The notes under the pieces were generated by a model that was given only the letters and a program-made list of their open reading frames with translations, was not told the DNA's origin and did no database searches. Shown here in pieces: positions 34,781-47,200 of a stretch of 64,000 nucleotides of DNA. A program made the translations under genes and the position numbers. Origin of the DNA: Camarhynchus parvulus (Eukaryota > Chordata > Aves > Passeriformes > Thraupidae); NCBI RefSeq assembly GCF_901933205.1, contig NC_044571.1, forward strand, positions 7,417,420 to 7,481,419. The letters are read 5' to 3'. Positions within the stretch are counted from its first letter, which is position 1. Each line of letters starts with the position of its first letter.

Positions 34781-35163
34781 TGTAGCCATGGTATTTTCTG
34801 AAAAATACTTTCCTTAGGATTTTTTATCCTAAGCTGAGAGACCTCAGGAACAAAATGTAAACAATGATTATCTGCTGCTGTGGAATGCAACAGGTGGATC
34901 TGTGATTGGCCCATGCTGGTTGTTTCTAATTAATGGCCAATCACAGTCCAGCTGTCTCGGACTCTCTGTCCGATACACAAGCTTTTGCTATCATTCCTTC
35001 TTTTTTCTATTCTTAGCTAGCCTTTTGATGAAATCCTTTCTTTTATTCTTTTAGTATAGTTTTAATATAATATATATCATCAAATAATAAATCAGCCTTC
35101 TGAAACATGGAGTCAGATCCTCGTCTCTTCCCTCGTCCTCGGACCCCTGTGAACATGGTCACA
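34781..35163 (+). mobile_element. Passerine-type ERV solo LTR
   Basis: A 383-bp LTR with TG...CA ends (tgtagccatgg to gaacatggtcaca). Inside are two CCAAT boxes (one as attgg), an AT-rich core (ttagtatagttttaatataa), a poly(A) signal within aataataaatcagcc and the U5-like end 'atggagtcagatcctcgtc'. The flanks are tttagc and cttagc, a 6-bp target-site duplication with one mismatch. That length points to a class II (ERVK-like) integrase. No internal region remains, so it is a solo LTR formed by recombination. Confidence 0.85.
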
Positions 35164-37805
35164 CTTAGCATGTGCTTAGGTTGGACATTTATTCATGTCC
35201 CACACTGAATGTTGAGTTGTGCAATTCTGCAGCTCCTTTGAGGCTCATCTTTCCATCACACCATGATCCCACATCATCACTCAACACATCCCAAAGCTGC
35301 AGCCTCCACAGCTCTGCTCCACGCGCAGTCAGAAGCAACACCCAAAAGTATTTTAGTCTACAGGTTTGTGAACTCACACATGGCACTGTCACAATAGGTT
35401 ATGAAACCACTCCCATGCCTGGCTTCGGTAGTTTCATGTTTTGTTTTGGTGAAAACAGTGAGGGCTTTCTTGAGGAGCTCTTCTGTCATCTCTGTTACAG
35501 GGGTGGTAGCAAATGTCACTTGAATCTTCACCTACCAGACAGCTGGAACTCAGCTTCATACTTGAGGACTTCCATTTTTAAGTGCTTGTTGCTCAACTGT
35601 TTCAACAATTTAGATAAGCTGGAAAAATGCATCAAAGGCACATACAGCCTTCTGGTAATGAATTTGTTTCAAGCTACTTGATGAAATATGGAGAGCAGCA
35701 GTTAAATCCAACAGTGACTGATGCCAAAAGCTGCCATAAGTGCAGAAGACCTGTGCTCAGCACAGTGTGTCAAGTTTAGAAGTGAGCCTGAAAGGTGCTG
35801 GGGAGACAGTGAGTAAAATGTTGGCATTTTACTTTAAGAGCCATGATTAGAGTGGAAGATGTTGCCTTAATAAAATATGTTTTGTACCTACTCTTAGTAA
35901 ATCAGGGCAAAATCGACAGTCTATACAGGAGAGGAAGACTAGAACTCAGCTTGCAAGCAGACTGAATTATTTCTCACTACAGATTTGAGGTTATTGGCAG
36001 ACAGCCCATGTTGCCATTTACTCCTCATAGCAAGCATGTTTTAAAAAATTTTCCATATAGACAGACACACTGTAGCCACTGAGACTCCAGAGAGCTGCCA
36101 TGGAGGCCCTCCTGCCCTTTGGAGGCTTCAGTTTGATTTCCAGGTAATACAAATCAGAACTGAAATTGCAATTATGTCTGTAGCAGAAAACTGCTGGTTC
36201 CTTCTCCACATGGCAAATAACCAAGAGAAGGGCAAACTGTTCCCAAGGAACAAGGAGATGCACACTGTTTTCTTTCCTCCCATGAGCTACAAACAGTGCC
36301 TCTTACAGTTCTGAAATTTGCCTTGAATAGATGTTACTGTGTCTTTATCAGAATAGCATCTTCATTTATAACTGGGGAAATGTTAGGCAGAAAAATTGAT
36401 AATTGTAATGTTTGCTTATACTTGATTATTATTTTTGTTCTTGTTGTCCTCCTCCCTTTTATATTTTAGACAAGAATATCCCCATATTTAAACGCCTCTT
36501 TGGTTTCTATTAAAATAACCAATTAAGCATTTCCTCTCTCCCACCCCCAAAAAAATTTACTCATTGAGATATCTGTTTATCATCATTCTCCTCAGGGAGA
36601 AGGAGCACTCCGTGGCCTATGCAGATGTATCACCTGTGAGGTTTTCTCAGCAATACATTATGGCTGTGTGTTAGTCCCTCTTTAGAGAGACCCTGAGGCT
36701 ACTGCTTTTTGTATCCTCAAAATAGAATTGCACCCACTTCTGGGTTACTAATTGATGCAAATTATACTGGCATAGCTGGTGAATTTCCTGCTTGAAATAA
36801 GCAACCATCTCAATGGAAAAATGTTTAAAAAAGAAAAGAACTAAGTAAATACAAATGCTGTTTGTTGTGTTGTTGGCTAGGCTGGATCTGCTAACGTTTT
36901 AAAAGTACTTTTAAAGTTATTTTCTTTTAATCAGCTCAGCTAAAATTCAGAGGCCACTGTTTTAACATTAATGTGTGATCTGGTTGGGTTTGTTTGAAAC
37001 TGTTGCTGGACAAGAATTTGCACAGTTACAAAACCTGTGGGTACATCAGTGCTCAGGATGGATGGAAAGAGGAAAAGGGGGGGAATAGGGGAGGCAGGGT
37101 GAGAAGGAGAAAAGGTGTTTCATTACAGACAGCCAACATATCTGCATTCAACACTAGGATCAGTCAGAACTTCCTTCTCTTCTTGCATTTTTTCGTGTAA
37201 CTAGCAGACTGCTTTTCAGGAGCCAAAAACTCAGAGAGAAGATCCAGAAAAGCGTGTCTGTTTTAATAACTTTTTTCTTCTGACTCCCAAAACATCCTCC
37301 TTTTGGTTGGCCAAACAGACTTCTAGCAAAAGCCTCCCTTTCCTGCTCTTCCTCACACTAACCCCATTATTCTCAAAGCCATCTCAGCAAAGCAGTGTTT
37401 TCAATTTTTGTAAAATACATGAATGGAGAGCCTTGACCTTTCCTAGACCTCTTCACAACACAGCCATGAACGGTCAGCTCTGAGCAGTGACCAAAATTCA
37501 CTGCACAAAAGGGAGGTGCTCAGGAAACCTGTAACCAAAGCATTTAAAATTATTAATAATTCCTCATCCAGTCTTTTGTAGGAAGAAAGTGCAGTCAGGA
37601 CAGGTTCAGCCCAGATCAAGAAGCTGCACCACTGGCAGAGATGGATGGCTTTGGGTAAAAGACCTGTTTCCTGACAGTTCCAGGGCTGATGGTGAGTGTG
37701 GCCTCAGGGTGGGAGGGCAGCAGGGATTGCTGTCCCAGGGAGCCTGCAGGAGCACTGGAGCTGAGGAACACTGCTGGTTGTCTCTTACTCCAACCCACAG
37801 CCTAG
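35164..37805. other. No gene recognised
   Basis: About 2.6 kb of unassigned DNA. A 169-codon plus frame at 35172-35681 has no recognisable domain. Confidence 0.4.
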
Positions 37806-37962
37806 AGAATCACAGAATCATTTAGGCTGGAAAAACCCTCTAAGATCATCAAGTCCCACCTCTGACCCAGCATTGCGAAGTCCACCCTAAGCACCACATC
37901 TTCACTTTTATTTAAATACCTCCAGGAGATGGTGCCTCAGCCACTTCCCTGGGCAGCCTGTT
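37806..37962 (-). mobile_element. CR1 LINE 3' end, short
   Basis: Minus-strand CR1 terminus: 'gaatcacagaatcatttagg', 'taagatcatcaagtcc', 'cattgcgaagtccaccc' and 'cacttccctgggcagcctg'. Truncated to about 155 bp. Confidence 0.9.
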
Positions 37963-39484
37963 AGAAGCTGGCAAGTGCTCAACTGTTGCCTAAAATAGAT
38001 GAAATGTGTAAATGTCTCCTTCAAAAAAATTGCCTACGGTGCTCATGGGATGGGCACTTCTCTTGGAAAACTCCTGTCACTCTTTCCTCACTCAGAACAC
38101 TTTCCCTTTGAAGTTCGCACATTGCATGCCAGCACGGGAGTGTCTTCTAATCTAATGTTAGCAGGAGCAAAAAAAGAAAAAAAATGTCTTAAATCTCATG
38201 ATGCAATTGTGATTCCCCTGGGAAAACAGTCAATCTTGTAGCTGTAAACTTCCTCTTCACCACACTCATGTTGTGCCCTTTACTCTCTTAGTTCTTTAAT
38301 CTCAGCAATAGACAATATGACTAATACAACATTTCAAGAGCTTTGGAGCAGGGATCACAGCAATTTCCTGGAGCTAGGATGAGATTACAACATTCAAAGA
38401 TGTGATACGTTAATAAAAACAAATTAATCTGCTACAATACGAGGAATATCTTGAAGCATATTTATTAATTCCACTGGGATTATATGAACTGCTCAGGTCC
38501 TTAGGAATTTCCTGTATTGTGCTGTAATTTATGCCAGAGAGACTAGACCTGGTACCAGCCTGCTTATCTGTGAGCAGGTCAAGGATTAAGTGTTATCAGT
38601 GCATTAATAGACTTGCCTGGAGAGAACCAGGGTAAATGCATCATCAACAAAGGCAACCTTGCTAAAGTTGAAAATTGTTGAGTTTCTAAAATGTTGCAGA
38701 GTAAATCAACTGGGTCTCAGCATCGTGTGCCTCTGAAGAGGGAAAATGTAGCTCTACAATGACTTCCCAAGGGGAATTCTCTGTGGGATGAGAGCACAGG
38801 GCACCTGCAGTGAACCTGCTCAGCTGGGAGGTCCATGGGCAGCTGGGCTGGAGCATCCCCCTGCATGGGAGGGTGTGAGAGGGAGCCTGGCAGGCACAGC
38901 AGAGAGGCCAGGCTGGTGTGCAGGGTCACAGTCTGTTGGTCTCTGGGCTGGTCCTGGGGTTTGGAGGCAAGAAATCAAACAGGATTGCTCCATGGAGATC
39001 CTGCAAGGGGATTTCCGCCAGAGTTGTGTGGATATAAAGATCTCCACGGCTTAAAAAATTATTTAAATTGTCCTAAGTGTTCCCTGCTCTGTTGTCTGAC
39101 CCCCCAAGATGCTGCTTAGCCTTTTGTGACCACACCTCCATGAATACCTGTGACCGGCCTTGTTTGGATTCCAGATCCCAGGGCATGGCTGTAATCAGCA
39201 TTTCCTTACCCCCTGTTTATCTGTGACAATAATGTGTGCCTGGTCTATATACTCTGCATTTTGTGCTTTTATAACTGCACTGTAAATTGATTGATTCCTG
39301 CAACCAGCTATACCTGGGGTGCTGGGGATGGCTAATATTCAAGCATGCTGATGAGCCACATGGCTTTGTATTCATCTACTCAAATACTCATTCCTTGCTC
39401 ACCAAGAGCAAGAAAGCTTTATTCACACAGAAAAAAGGTTTGTTTAACCTGAATAGTGTCACTTAATGCTGACACCAGAAAGTC

Positions 39485-39510
39485 AGAAACCTGCACATCA
39501 GCAGGTTTCT
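39485..39510. repeat. 10-bp hairpin followed by T-run
   Basis: AGAAACCTGC, loop acatca, then GCAGGTTTCT followed by TTT. It looks like a bacterial terminator, but the context is vertebrate DNA. Confidence 0.85.
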
Positions 39511-41276
39511 TTTATAATCTCTTGAGGTTCTACTTCAGCTGTTCTCTGCCCAGCTTGAATGTCTATTTGCCTCATCACAAATGATTGCCCATTTATTGTC
39601 AAGGCTAAAATTACCTACTCTAAATCCCTGCTAACTACTTCACTTACAAAAAATGATGAAGAAAAAGATCTTGGTGGGGGTTTTTTTTGTTCCTCCAGGA
39701 TTTTCCTGGGCTAATGTCCTCAACCCCTAATTGAGGCTAAGGGAAATTAGATCACAAAAACCTATATTAAAGTAACATTAAGAATCTGAATTGAAGTTGC
39801 AATAGTGATGAATTTCAAAGATGGAGCTGAAATTCCCACTGAGCAGCCTCTCCTTACTGCATCCTTAAGCACAGAGACTTCACACAATAGGAGTGTGCTG
39901 CCTGCAGATTGGAAACCCATGGCTCTGTCCATACTGGGAAACCAAACTGGGCCCTGGGCTGGGCTCAAACTCCACCTGTGAGTATCCACAGAGTTTACAC
40001 CTTAAATTAAATTCATGATTCTGCCACAGAGCATCTGTGCATGGTCCAGGAGCAGCACTGAACCCTGGCTGCACTTGTTGGACTAAATGGGAGAGGACTC
40101 CCCTCCCTGGGAGACGAAAACACATCAGTGTGGGAGCAGGCAGTGAGGAAGAGCTTGCTCCTGTCTGTTCTCTTTCTCAAAGCAGTCATATCTATTTAGT
40201 AATTTTATAATGATAAGAATGATTAGGCGACAGTTAGCACCTTTCATTTTGATTTTTGGATCTGAAATTCCTTTCATTTTTCTCCCTCCTGTCCTTTCTG
40301 CTTTGCATTGAGCTGCATCCTTCCACTCCTCTCGGCCTGTCAAGAAACTTAACTGAGTCTGACTGTGCTTGGAACAAGCACAGCTCCTCAAGGGACCTGT
40401 GCAACCCAAATAAAATTAAATGTAGGGATTAAGATGAGTAGGGGAGGATGTGATTAACACAATCAATTAACCCACGTTCTCCTGTGTGGAATGAGACCTA
40501 CCACATCCATAGTAAATTCTCATTAAGTTACTAATTTTATCATGGATGAACATAGAGATAACCCATCTCAGCCCCTTTTTGTAGCAGATGTTCAGGAGAC
40601 ACCGGTGAAAATGTGCACAGCCTGGTGCTCCTGAGCTGGGCCTGGTGCTCTGGCAGACAGGGGAGCTGATTTGCCCTGTGACAGGACCAGCAGCTGAGCT
40701 CAGGTACTCACAATCCCAGACCTGGAGAAGTCTGTCTGTGCACATTGAGCATCCTGCATGTTTGTGAGGGAGAAAAGGCAGGATGGGGAGCAAGAAACAT
40801 TCCATTTTCTATTTTAAAAATACATGAACTCCAGCATCAACAAACACAGAGAGTGGAGCACCCAGAGCCGGATGGAGCTTCGCCTCCAGGGGTCTGCAGG
40901 GACAGTAAATATTGTTCTCTTCAACTTTCACATCTTCTAGAGAGGACTGAGAAAACCACTTTGATAAGCCATTCACAGACCTCCTCTGGCACAGGTAAAC
41001 AAGGGAGCAGAGGAATTCAGGAATAACAAGAAGCAGCCCCAGACACCTTCCTGGCTGCTCTCAGTCCCTGGCCCCTTGCATTTCCCCATTGCCCCATCCT
41101 TCCTTCAAGTCTCTTCCCTCAAACCCTGGCTTTGCTGTCACCCCTGCTCTCAGCACCAGTTCTGCTCCTCTCTTTCCCAATCCTGGTTGTCCTTTTGTCC
41201 TCATCCAGCCACTGCTGCCCTGAGGAGCTGCCCAGTCCCATTTCAGCTGCTCCTGCGCTGCCTGTAGTGCCCAGCA

Positions 41277-41310
41277 GTGTGAGTGTGAGTGTGAGTGTGA
41301 GTGTGAGTGA
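41277..41310 (+). repeat. GTGTGA hexamer microsatellite
   Basis: About 5.7 perfect copies of GTGTGA. It accounts for the Ser-His and Thr-Leu repeats in the overlapping minus-strand frames, so those frames are not genes. Confidence 0.95.
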
Positions 41311-43680
41311 ACATTGCCCACACTGAGCTCCAGCTGTGCCTGCTGTGCAGTGCAGCAACCTGCACCAGATCAAATGATTCCAAAATAGACAAAATGAGTT
41401 CCTCCCCCTCTGATGAAACGTAGAGAATTTTATTTCTCTCCTCACCTACTCTTTCAAAAAGACACAGAGGTGGTGCTCTAGGGCTTTTAAAATCATATGA
41501 CAGTTAGCACCTTAAATAAGTAACATTTACTGTGATTTCAAGTTCCTGAGGAGCCTCCTCACATCCACCACCCAGCGCACCCCAAATGAGCCAGGTCCTG
41601 CTTGCCTGAGCAAGGGTTGCTCCAGAGGTTTTCCTGAAGAACCAGGAGGTGCTGCATGAGCAAGATTTGGGGTTTCAGTCCTGATTAATTTCACAAAAGG
41701 CCATTTCTGAGCCATGACAGTCCCAGCCCAGCCAGCTGCTTTCCATCCCACAGCGTTTCAGCCATGCCAAATATGTGATAACGCTTAAAATTAATGCCAG
41801 TTCCAGAGTTATTCACAGGGTTAGGCATATTTATTTCTGTAAATTGAGATCTTATTAAAACTTGACTGCTTTAGGAAATACTTTGAGCACACATGGTAAA
41901 AGAGGCAGTCTCTCCAGAAGGACTGAAGGGAATTTAAAAGCCAGGTAGATATTCTTTCACAGAACATGTAGATACATCAAAGGGGGACAAGGCTGTTTTT
42001 CTGCTCTTTTTGTTTGTATAAAAGCTGTTTGGCACCTTCACTGTATATGTTTGTTTGTTTGGCAATTGTCTGCCATATGGCTTTTCTCTTTTCTTCCAAC
42101 TGCAGCCCTATGTTTCCTAAGAAACAGAAATCAGAATGACAGGTAAAATAACTGAACTTTTGTCAAAAATAGATGCACCTCCAGTCTTTTAAGAGCATGT
42201 GGATGTAGCATGCAGATATAGCATGCATACATTTTGTTTTGGAGAGGGTCTGGAGAGAGACAAATTCACTTCCACCGCTCCAAAGCATAATAAAATCCTG
42301 TTTCTGTACCCAGGATGCAGGTTTCCTTCTTTTTTCATTTCCTTTCCTTCCAAAATGTCAGTCTTTTAGATAAGTGTCCAAAACAGCAACCTTCTAATCT
42401 TCTCAAAAAAAGGGGACTTAAAAGCTTTTGTGAAAATCCCACTTCCTTCCATTTTTGTGTTTGTTTTGATTTGTTCCATTTCCCTCAAAATAAGCCAACT
42501 TTGCTGTTCCAGACAGTCCTCCTTATGAAAACAGCTTAAAATATTTTCCTCAATGAAACCTGGACACCTGCTTTATTTCAATAATCTCTCAGTGCTTCCA
42601 GTGAAGCAGATGCTGTTGAGTCAGACCTGCAGAAATTGTACTCTTCCTAGGCATTTTTGCTATCTAGAGTTTGCCTTGAAAAAATAATACTCTTCATCTG
42701 CATATCACCTTGTTCTGTAAGAGGGCTGGAAGAGACCCCTGGAAAGGAAATAGAGCACAACAACATCTGGAGGCTGCTGAGCCTGCCCTGCCCAGCCTCC
42801 TCCCCAGGCTGGAGTCAGCTGTGCATCCTGCTGACTCAGACCTGCCACGTTTTCAGAGTAAAATACAACTGAAAAAGTGCTAAAGCAAGAGCTCATATGT
42901 AATTAAAATTTGCCAGCTATGCCTAAACGAGTTCAAAATACCTTTCCCAGAAATCACTATTCCTATAAAATGAGATTTTTTTTTCTCCTTTTCAGATCAA
43001 AATAGTTTTAATAAACAAGGACATCTGTGGGAGCATTTCTTACTAAAGACAGTGATTAAATTTCTTCAGTTTCTAACCTGATCCCTCTGACTTATGGGAA
43101 GAATTTCCTGGGCAGGTGCTGGCAGCAGCCCATCCCTTGTGGGGTTTCTCTGCTGTGCAGGACCCCCAGGTCAGATCCCATCAGCACCACCCAGCAGCAC
43201 TCAGGGGCTGGCCCAAGGCTGTGATCACCTGAAAAAGCAGCAGATGAAGTCAGTGTCTGCTTTGTACCTGTCCATTGAATTATTGATATCAAAGGTCATG
43301 CAGCTTCAGAAAACACCAAAATGTGGCATCCTTGCTCCTCCAGAGCTCTCTCAGACAATTCCCCTCATTTTTCTCCATCACAGTGGAGGCTCTCCCCCCA
43401 ATCTCAGAGCTCCTGGAGCTACTGGGGGAAGCACACAGCAGCAGTTTTGCCCCACAGCAGCTGCAATCCCTGTGCTGCAACCACCAAACCCAGGCTTCAA
43501 GCTGAGATATTTCTGGGGAGGTTTCACAGAGGCTGCTGGCTGCTGTGCAAAGTGACCAATGTGTCTCTGGTGCAATAATTTCAGCCAGCTGTTTTCCCAG
43601 ACATGTTTTGTAAAATCACTGAAATTTCTATTGACCTCCAGCAACAAAAATAATTTTCCTCTGTTTTATCATATTTACCC

Positions 43681-44287
43681 TGTGCTGGATGGCATGAACA
43701 ACATGCAAATGATTAGAGAGGGAGCTGTAAGGACTTAAGGAATGCAGTTTCCTGGCTCAAAACACTGTCAAGGCCACAGAAGGGATTTGCCATAAGGCAA
43801 GCCACCACAGCAAGAACTTGAGATAAGCACAGAAGAAAGGAATTTGCAACAGGAGGGCACTGATTCCAGCCCTGGTGAGGCAAATCTGGGTAACCTCCCA
43901 GTTATTGCACCTGGAGAGAAATTCTCTATGGCAAACTGTGGGAAAGAAAACAACTGCTTACACTCATGCCATCCCAAGTTATGGCACCCATGCCCTGTAG
44001 ATACCCAGAATTTGGACTGTATAAAGGTGATAGCTCAGAAAAACAACTCTGGGACCCCCACTACCAAAAACCAGGGCGAAGAAGAACCAGTGGAACACCA
44101 CAGGATCCATGGGATGGTGATAACTTTGTCCTTTATCTGTCTCTCTCTCCCTCTCTTTGACCCTTTTCCTATTTCTCTCTCTCTACCTCCCATTTACTGT
44201 TAAATAAAATCTCTAATATTGACTTCAGCCTATGGTCTCATTTGCACCTTGATTTGGACAGAGGCACCTTTTAATAACTGGATCACA
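43681..44287 (+). mobile_element. ERVL-like LTR
   Basis: The block carries an LTR order I recognise from avian ERVL-type elements. It has 'tgtcaaggccacagaaggg' near 43766, a TATA-like gtataaaggtgatag near 44018, a TC-rich stretch (44136-44186), a poly(A) signal in gttaaataaaatctc and the end 'ggtctcatttgcacc' to 'ggatcaca'. The 5' boundary could be 43681 or 43766, since both begin with TG. No target-site duplication or internal region was found, so it is probably a solo LTR. Confidence 0.65.
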
Positions 44288-44673
44288 GCAGGAATCTCTC
44301 TCCTATTGGCATCACTTCAACAGAGTCAGAACAAAATCTCAAGGTAAGCATTTGCTCAGGTGTCCAAAAAGCTATATTAGGAATCCAGCCTCAGAGGAAT
44401 AAAATAAATTATTCTGTTTTATTTCAAGTGGGACAATTTTTTTTTTATAATTGTTCCTACTGTTTATTACTGACCCAAAACTCAGGGCAGATTAAAATAT
44501 CAAGAGACGGGTCCATATGGCAAACATTCATGGTTATGCTAAGCATTAAATGGATGGATAAGCAGAGGGGAAAAAGAAGAGCTGCAAATTCTAGCGCTGA
44601 AAAGGACATTGTGCATATTCTCTGGTTTGAGAGGAGGGAGGAACATGATGAGAAGGGTGAATTGGGACTCATA
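44288..44673. other. No gene recognised
   Basis: Short unassigned stretch between an LTR and a CR1 scrap. Confidence 0.4.
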
Positions 44674-44766
44674 AAATCATAGAATGGCCTGGGTTGGAAG
44701 GGACATCAAAGGTTATCTACTTCCAACACTTCCCTGCCATGGCCAGGGACACCTTCCACTGGAATG
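44674..44766 (-). mobile_element. CR1 LINE 3' tail, short
   Basis: Minus-strand CR1 terminus: 'aatcatagaatggcctgggt', 'tggaagggacatcaaagg', 'cctgccatggccagggacac'. Truncated to under 100 bp. Confidence 0.9.
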
Positions 44767-47200
44767 GGGGGCAAGAGCTGAGCTGGGACCTTCTCTTCTA
44801 CTTTCTGTTTTTTAATGAAGAAGAAGAGGGGTATGGGAAAGGAGCTGTGCAGAGACAGAGCAGCTGAATCCCATGTGTGCCCCAAAACATAGAGCTGGAA
44901 AAGCAACTCTGCAGTTCCAGAAAGCAAACTAATCTATTTCCAGGACACAGCAGTCTGTGAGTCAGGCTCTTGGGAGCTGAGTGTGGCTCCAGGCTCAGCT
45001 CCTTGAAGGCTGAAACCCCCAGGTGCTCCATCCAGTTCTTCTGTGCCCACCCTGGGCTGGGTGGGAATACCTCAGCAGAGGAAGCTCCACCTGGCACAGC
45101 TGCAGCACATCTGGGCAGCAGGCTCCTCAAAGCATGCTTAGCTTTGTTCACCTACAGCAAAAGCCCTAAAAGATTTTAAATGGTCAAGCTGCATTTTTTC
45201 ACATGCTTGAATCATGCTCTATGTCTCCATGCCTTAAGTTATGATGAGGTGGCTGGCCAGCAACACAACCCTGCCCAGGCAAACTCTTAAAAACCATGAT
45301 TGTGTTTGCCTACAGTTTGGCTTGCAGAGGTAAAATAATGTAACAATAAATCCTCCTCCCTGTCACTGAGGAGCTTCAGTTTTCCAGAATTAAATAACTT
45401 GGTGGATTGTGGCAGTGCACAATTTACCCTTTCAGCATGTGAGTCACAATCCACTTTAATTACTTCAGTAATTCAGTCCCCAAGCCTCGTTTACAGTGGG
45501 CATGCAGGGCTTGGCATCCAGCCCGTGATTTGCATCTGAATCTCCCACATGCGTGCAGTGCTCCCCTACACAAAACTTTATATATTCCTACACCCTTTCC
45601 AGGAGTTATATATTATTTACATCATCTATATTGCAAACATACCAGAAGAGCACTGAAGTTTTCTCTGGAGTTCAGCAGCCTTTTCATGTTCCCCATGCCT
45701 GAAAGTATATTAAACATTTCTGCTTCCTCTTGTACCTCTGCTTTACTGACTCCACAGCCTGTTTTATGCAGGGCAGTGCTCCCCCTCTGTGTAGGTGAAA
45801 GTTTGTTTACTCACATAATGCAGCTGAAAAGGCAGCTGTAATGACAGTGAGAAACAGCAGAAGGAACCAGGCAATAGCAGCATTTCTTCCTTTGAACATT
45901 TGAAAAGGTTTGGCTAGAAGTGAAGGAGAACTAAAAACCAAACAGTTATATGGGTTCACCAGCATGGAAACTAGCTGGAATTGCTCCTGCAGTGGTGGTA
46001 ACTGGTAGGAGCAGTGGGGAAAGGCAGCATGGAGAAAGATGAGGAAGGCAGCCCTGCAGAGTTCCCAGTGCATGGCTGCCCTGTAAACTACCTCTCCTCA
46101 ACTGCCTCGAGTTCTGGGAAATTGTTTATGTGGCTTTTGGAGCCTTTGTTCTCAAATGGATTCTTTGCTGCTTCAGATATTGATCAGCTTACAAGATTCT
46201 CTGGGCAAACACAAGAGGAAAAATATTGTTTGGGAGACAAATGGAATATTGCAGAAAGTAACATATCTAGAGCACACATTAGAACCAGATGTTCCACTCA
46301 AACGTATTTGTGGCCAGGGACTATGCCGAGAAACTAGCTGCTATAAAGAGAAAAACCCAGAATTACAGCACACTGGATACAAGAAAAAGTTACACCAAGA
46401 GCAAAAATATTGCAGAAGGATATATTAGGTGTCTTGCAGTCTGACAAGTCTAATTACAGGTTACTATCCAAGCCAGAAAAGGGTTGGATCCAGCTCCCAC
46501 CTCTTCCACAGATGTACTGCTGGATTTTGACCAAACCACGTCGGCTTCGCTTCAGTGTTGACTGAGGACTTGAGGGCTTTGCTGCACTGAGGGGTTTTAT
46601 TTTCCTCTCTCTCTGTGCCTTACTCAAAAGAACTGGATGCAGCCCAGGGCTGGTGGGGAAGTGCTGGCATGGCAGGGTCTGCACGGCCCTTTCTGTGGGG
46701 CACCACACAGAGTGTGAGGAGGAGGAAGGTGGCTGTCAGTCCCTCAGGACCTTTCCAGATTCATTCACAAAGGGATTGTTGATCCATGAAGAGCCAGCAG
46801 ACTCTTCCTGGGTCAACAATCCCTTTACGAATGGGGAATTGGCTGCTTCTCTGCCATTTGGAAGAGCTGCGAGGGACAAACACAGTGATACATCTAGGCC
46901 TCCCACTTGCAACAGTGATGGAAGATGTGGAAAAAATAAAAATAAATACGTCAGTCATACATTTTAAAAGCATAACAGATGAACAGAGTTGTCACACCAG
47001 AAAGCAAAGCCTCACCTGGCTCCATGCCCCAGGTATGGTCAGAAAGGGATGTTCAAGAACACAAGAAGCAGTGCAGGCACTCAGTGACCTTCCCTCTCTC
47101 ACAGCTTCTGGTGACACAGGAACTTCTGGGGTTTCACCCTGGACACAATTTTGAGCAGAAACTGATGGCCCCATCCTCTGCCAAATTGCCCCACCACCTT
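44767..47200. other. No gene recognised; contains a precursor-like hairpin
   Basis: About 2.4 kb. The outstanding structure is the hairpin at 46755-46845. A 107-codon frame at 46014-46337 and its neighbours show no domain. Confidence 0.4.
46755..46845. ncRNA. miRNA-precursor-like hairpin (candidate)
   Basis: Two arms fold over an 8-nt loop (ccagcaga, 46794-46801). The innermost 31 bases of each arm pair at 27 positions. There is one G-U wobble, one U-C mismatch and a two-base mismatch near the base; a further 8 or so pairs follow beyond a small bulge. The core, AAAGGGATTGTTGA at 46769-46782, is matched exactly by its reverse complement at 46813-46826. A stem over 30 bp with small defects and a short loop is the shape Drosha and Dicer accept. 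I know no named avian miRNA with this sequence. It could instead be a palindromic mini-transposon or a template-switch product. Confidence 0.4.

Larger units (their letters stand above)
37963..43680. other. No gene recognised; small hairpin and hexamer repeat
   Basis: About 5.7 kb. It contains the hairpin at 39485-39510 and the GTGTGA repeat at 41277-41310. Overlapping open frames near 41060-41450 are produced by that repeat and GC-rich surroundings, and those at 43094-43650 have no domains. Confidence 0.4.

Noticed and set aside
35172..35681. 169-codon plus frame beside the solo LTR
   Set aside because: No family resemblance and no splice or start context that would support an exon.
39485..39510. 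Hairpin plus T-run resembling a rho-independent terminator
   Set aside because: The window is vertebrate DNA; no bacterial gene is near and the T-run is short.
41061..41445. Ser-His and Thr-Leu repeat proteins
   Set aside because: Produced by the GTGTGA microsatellite in different frames.
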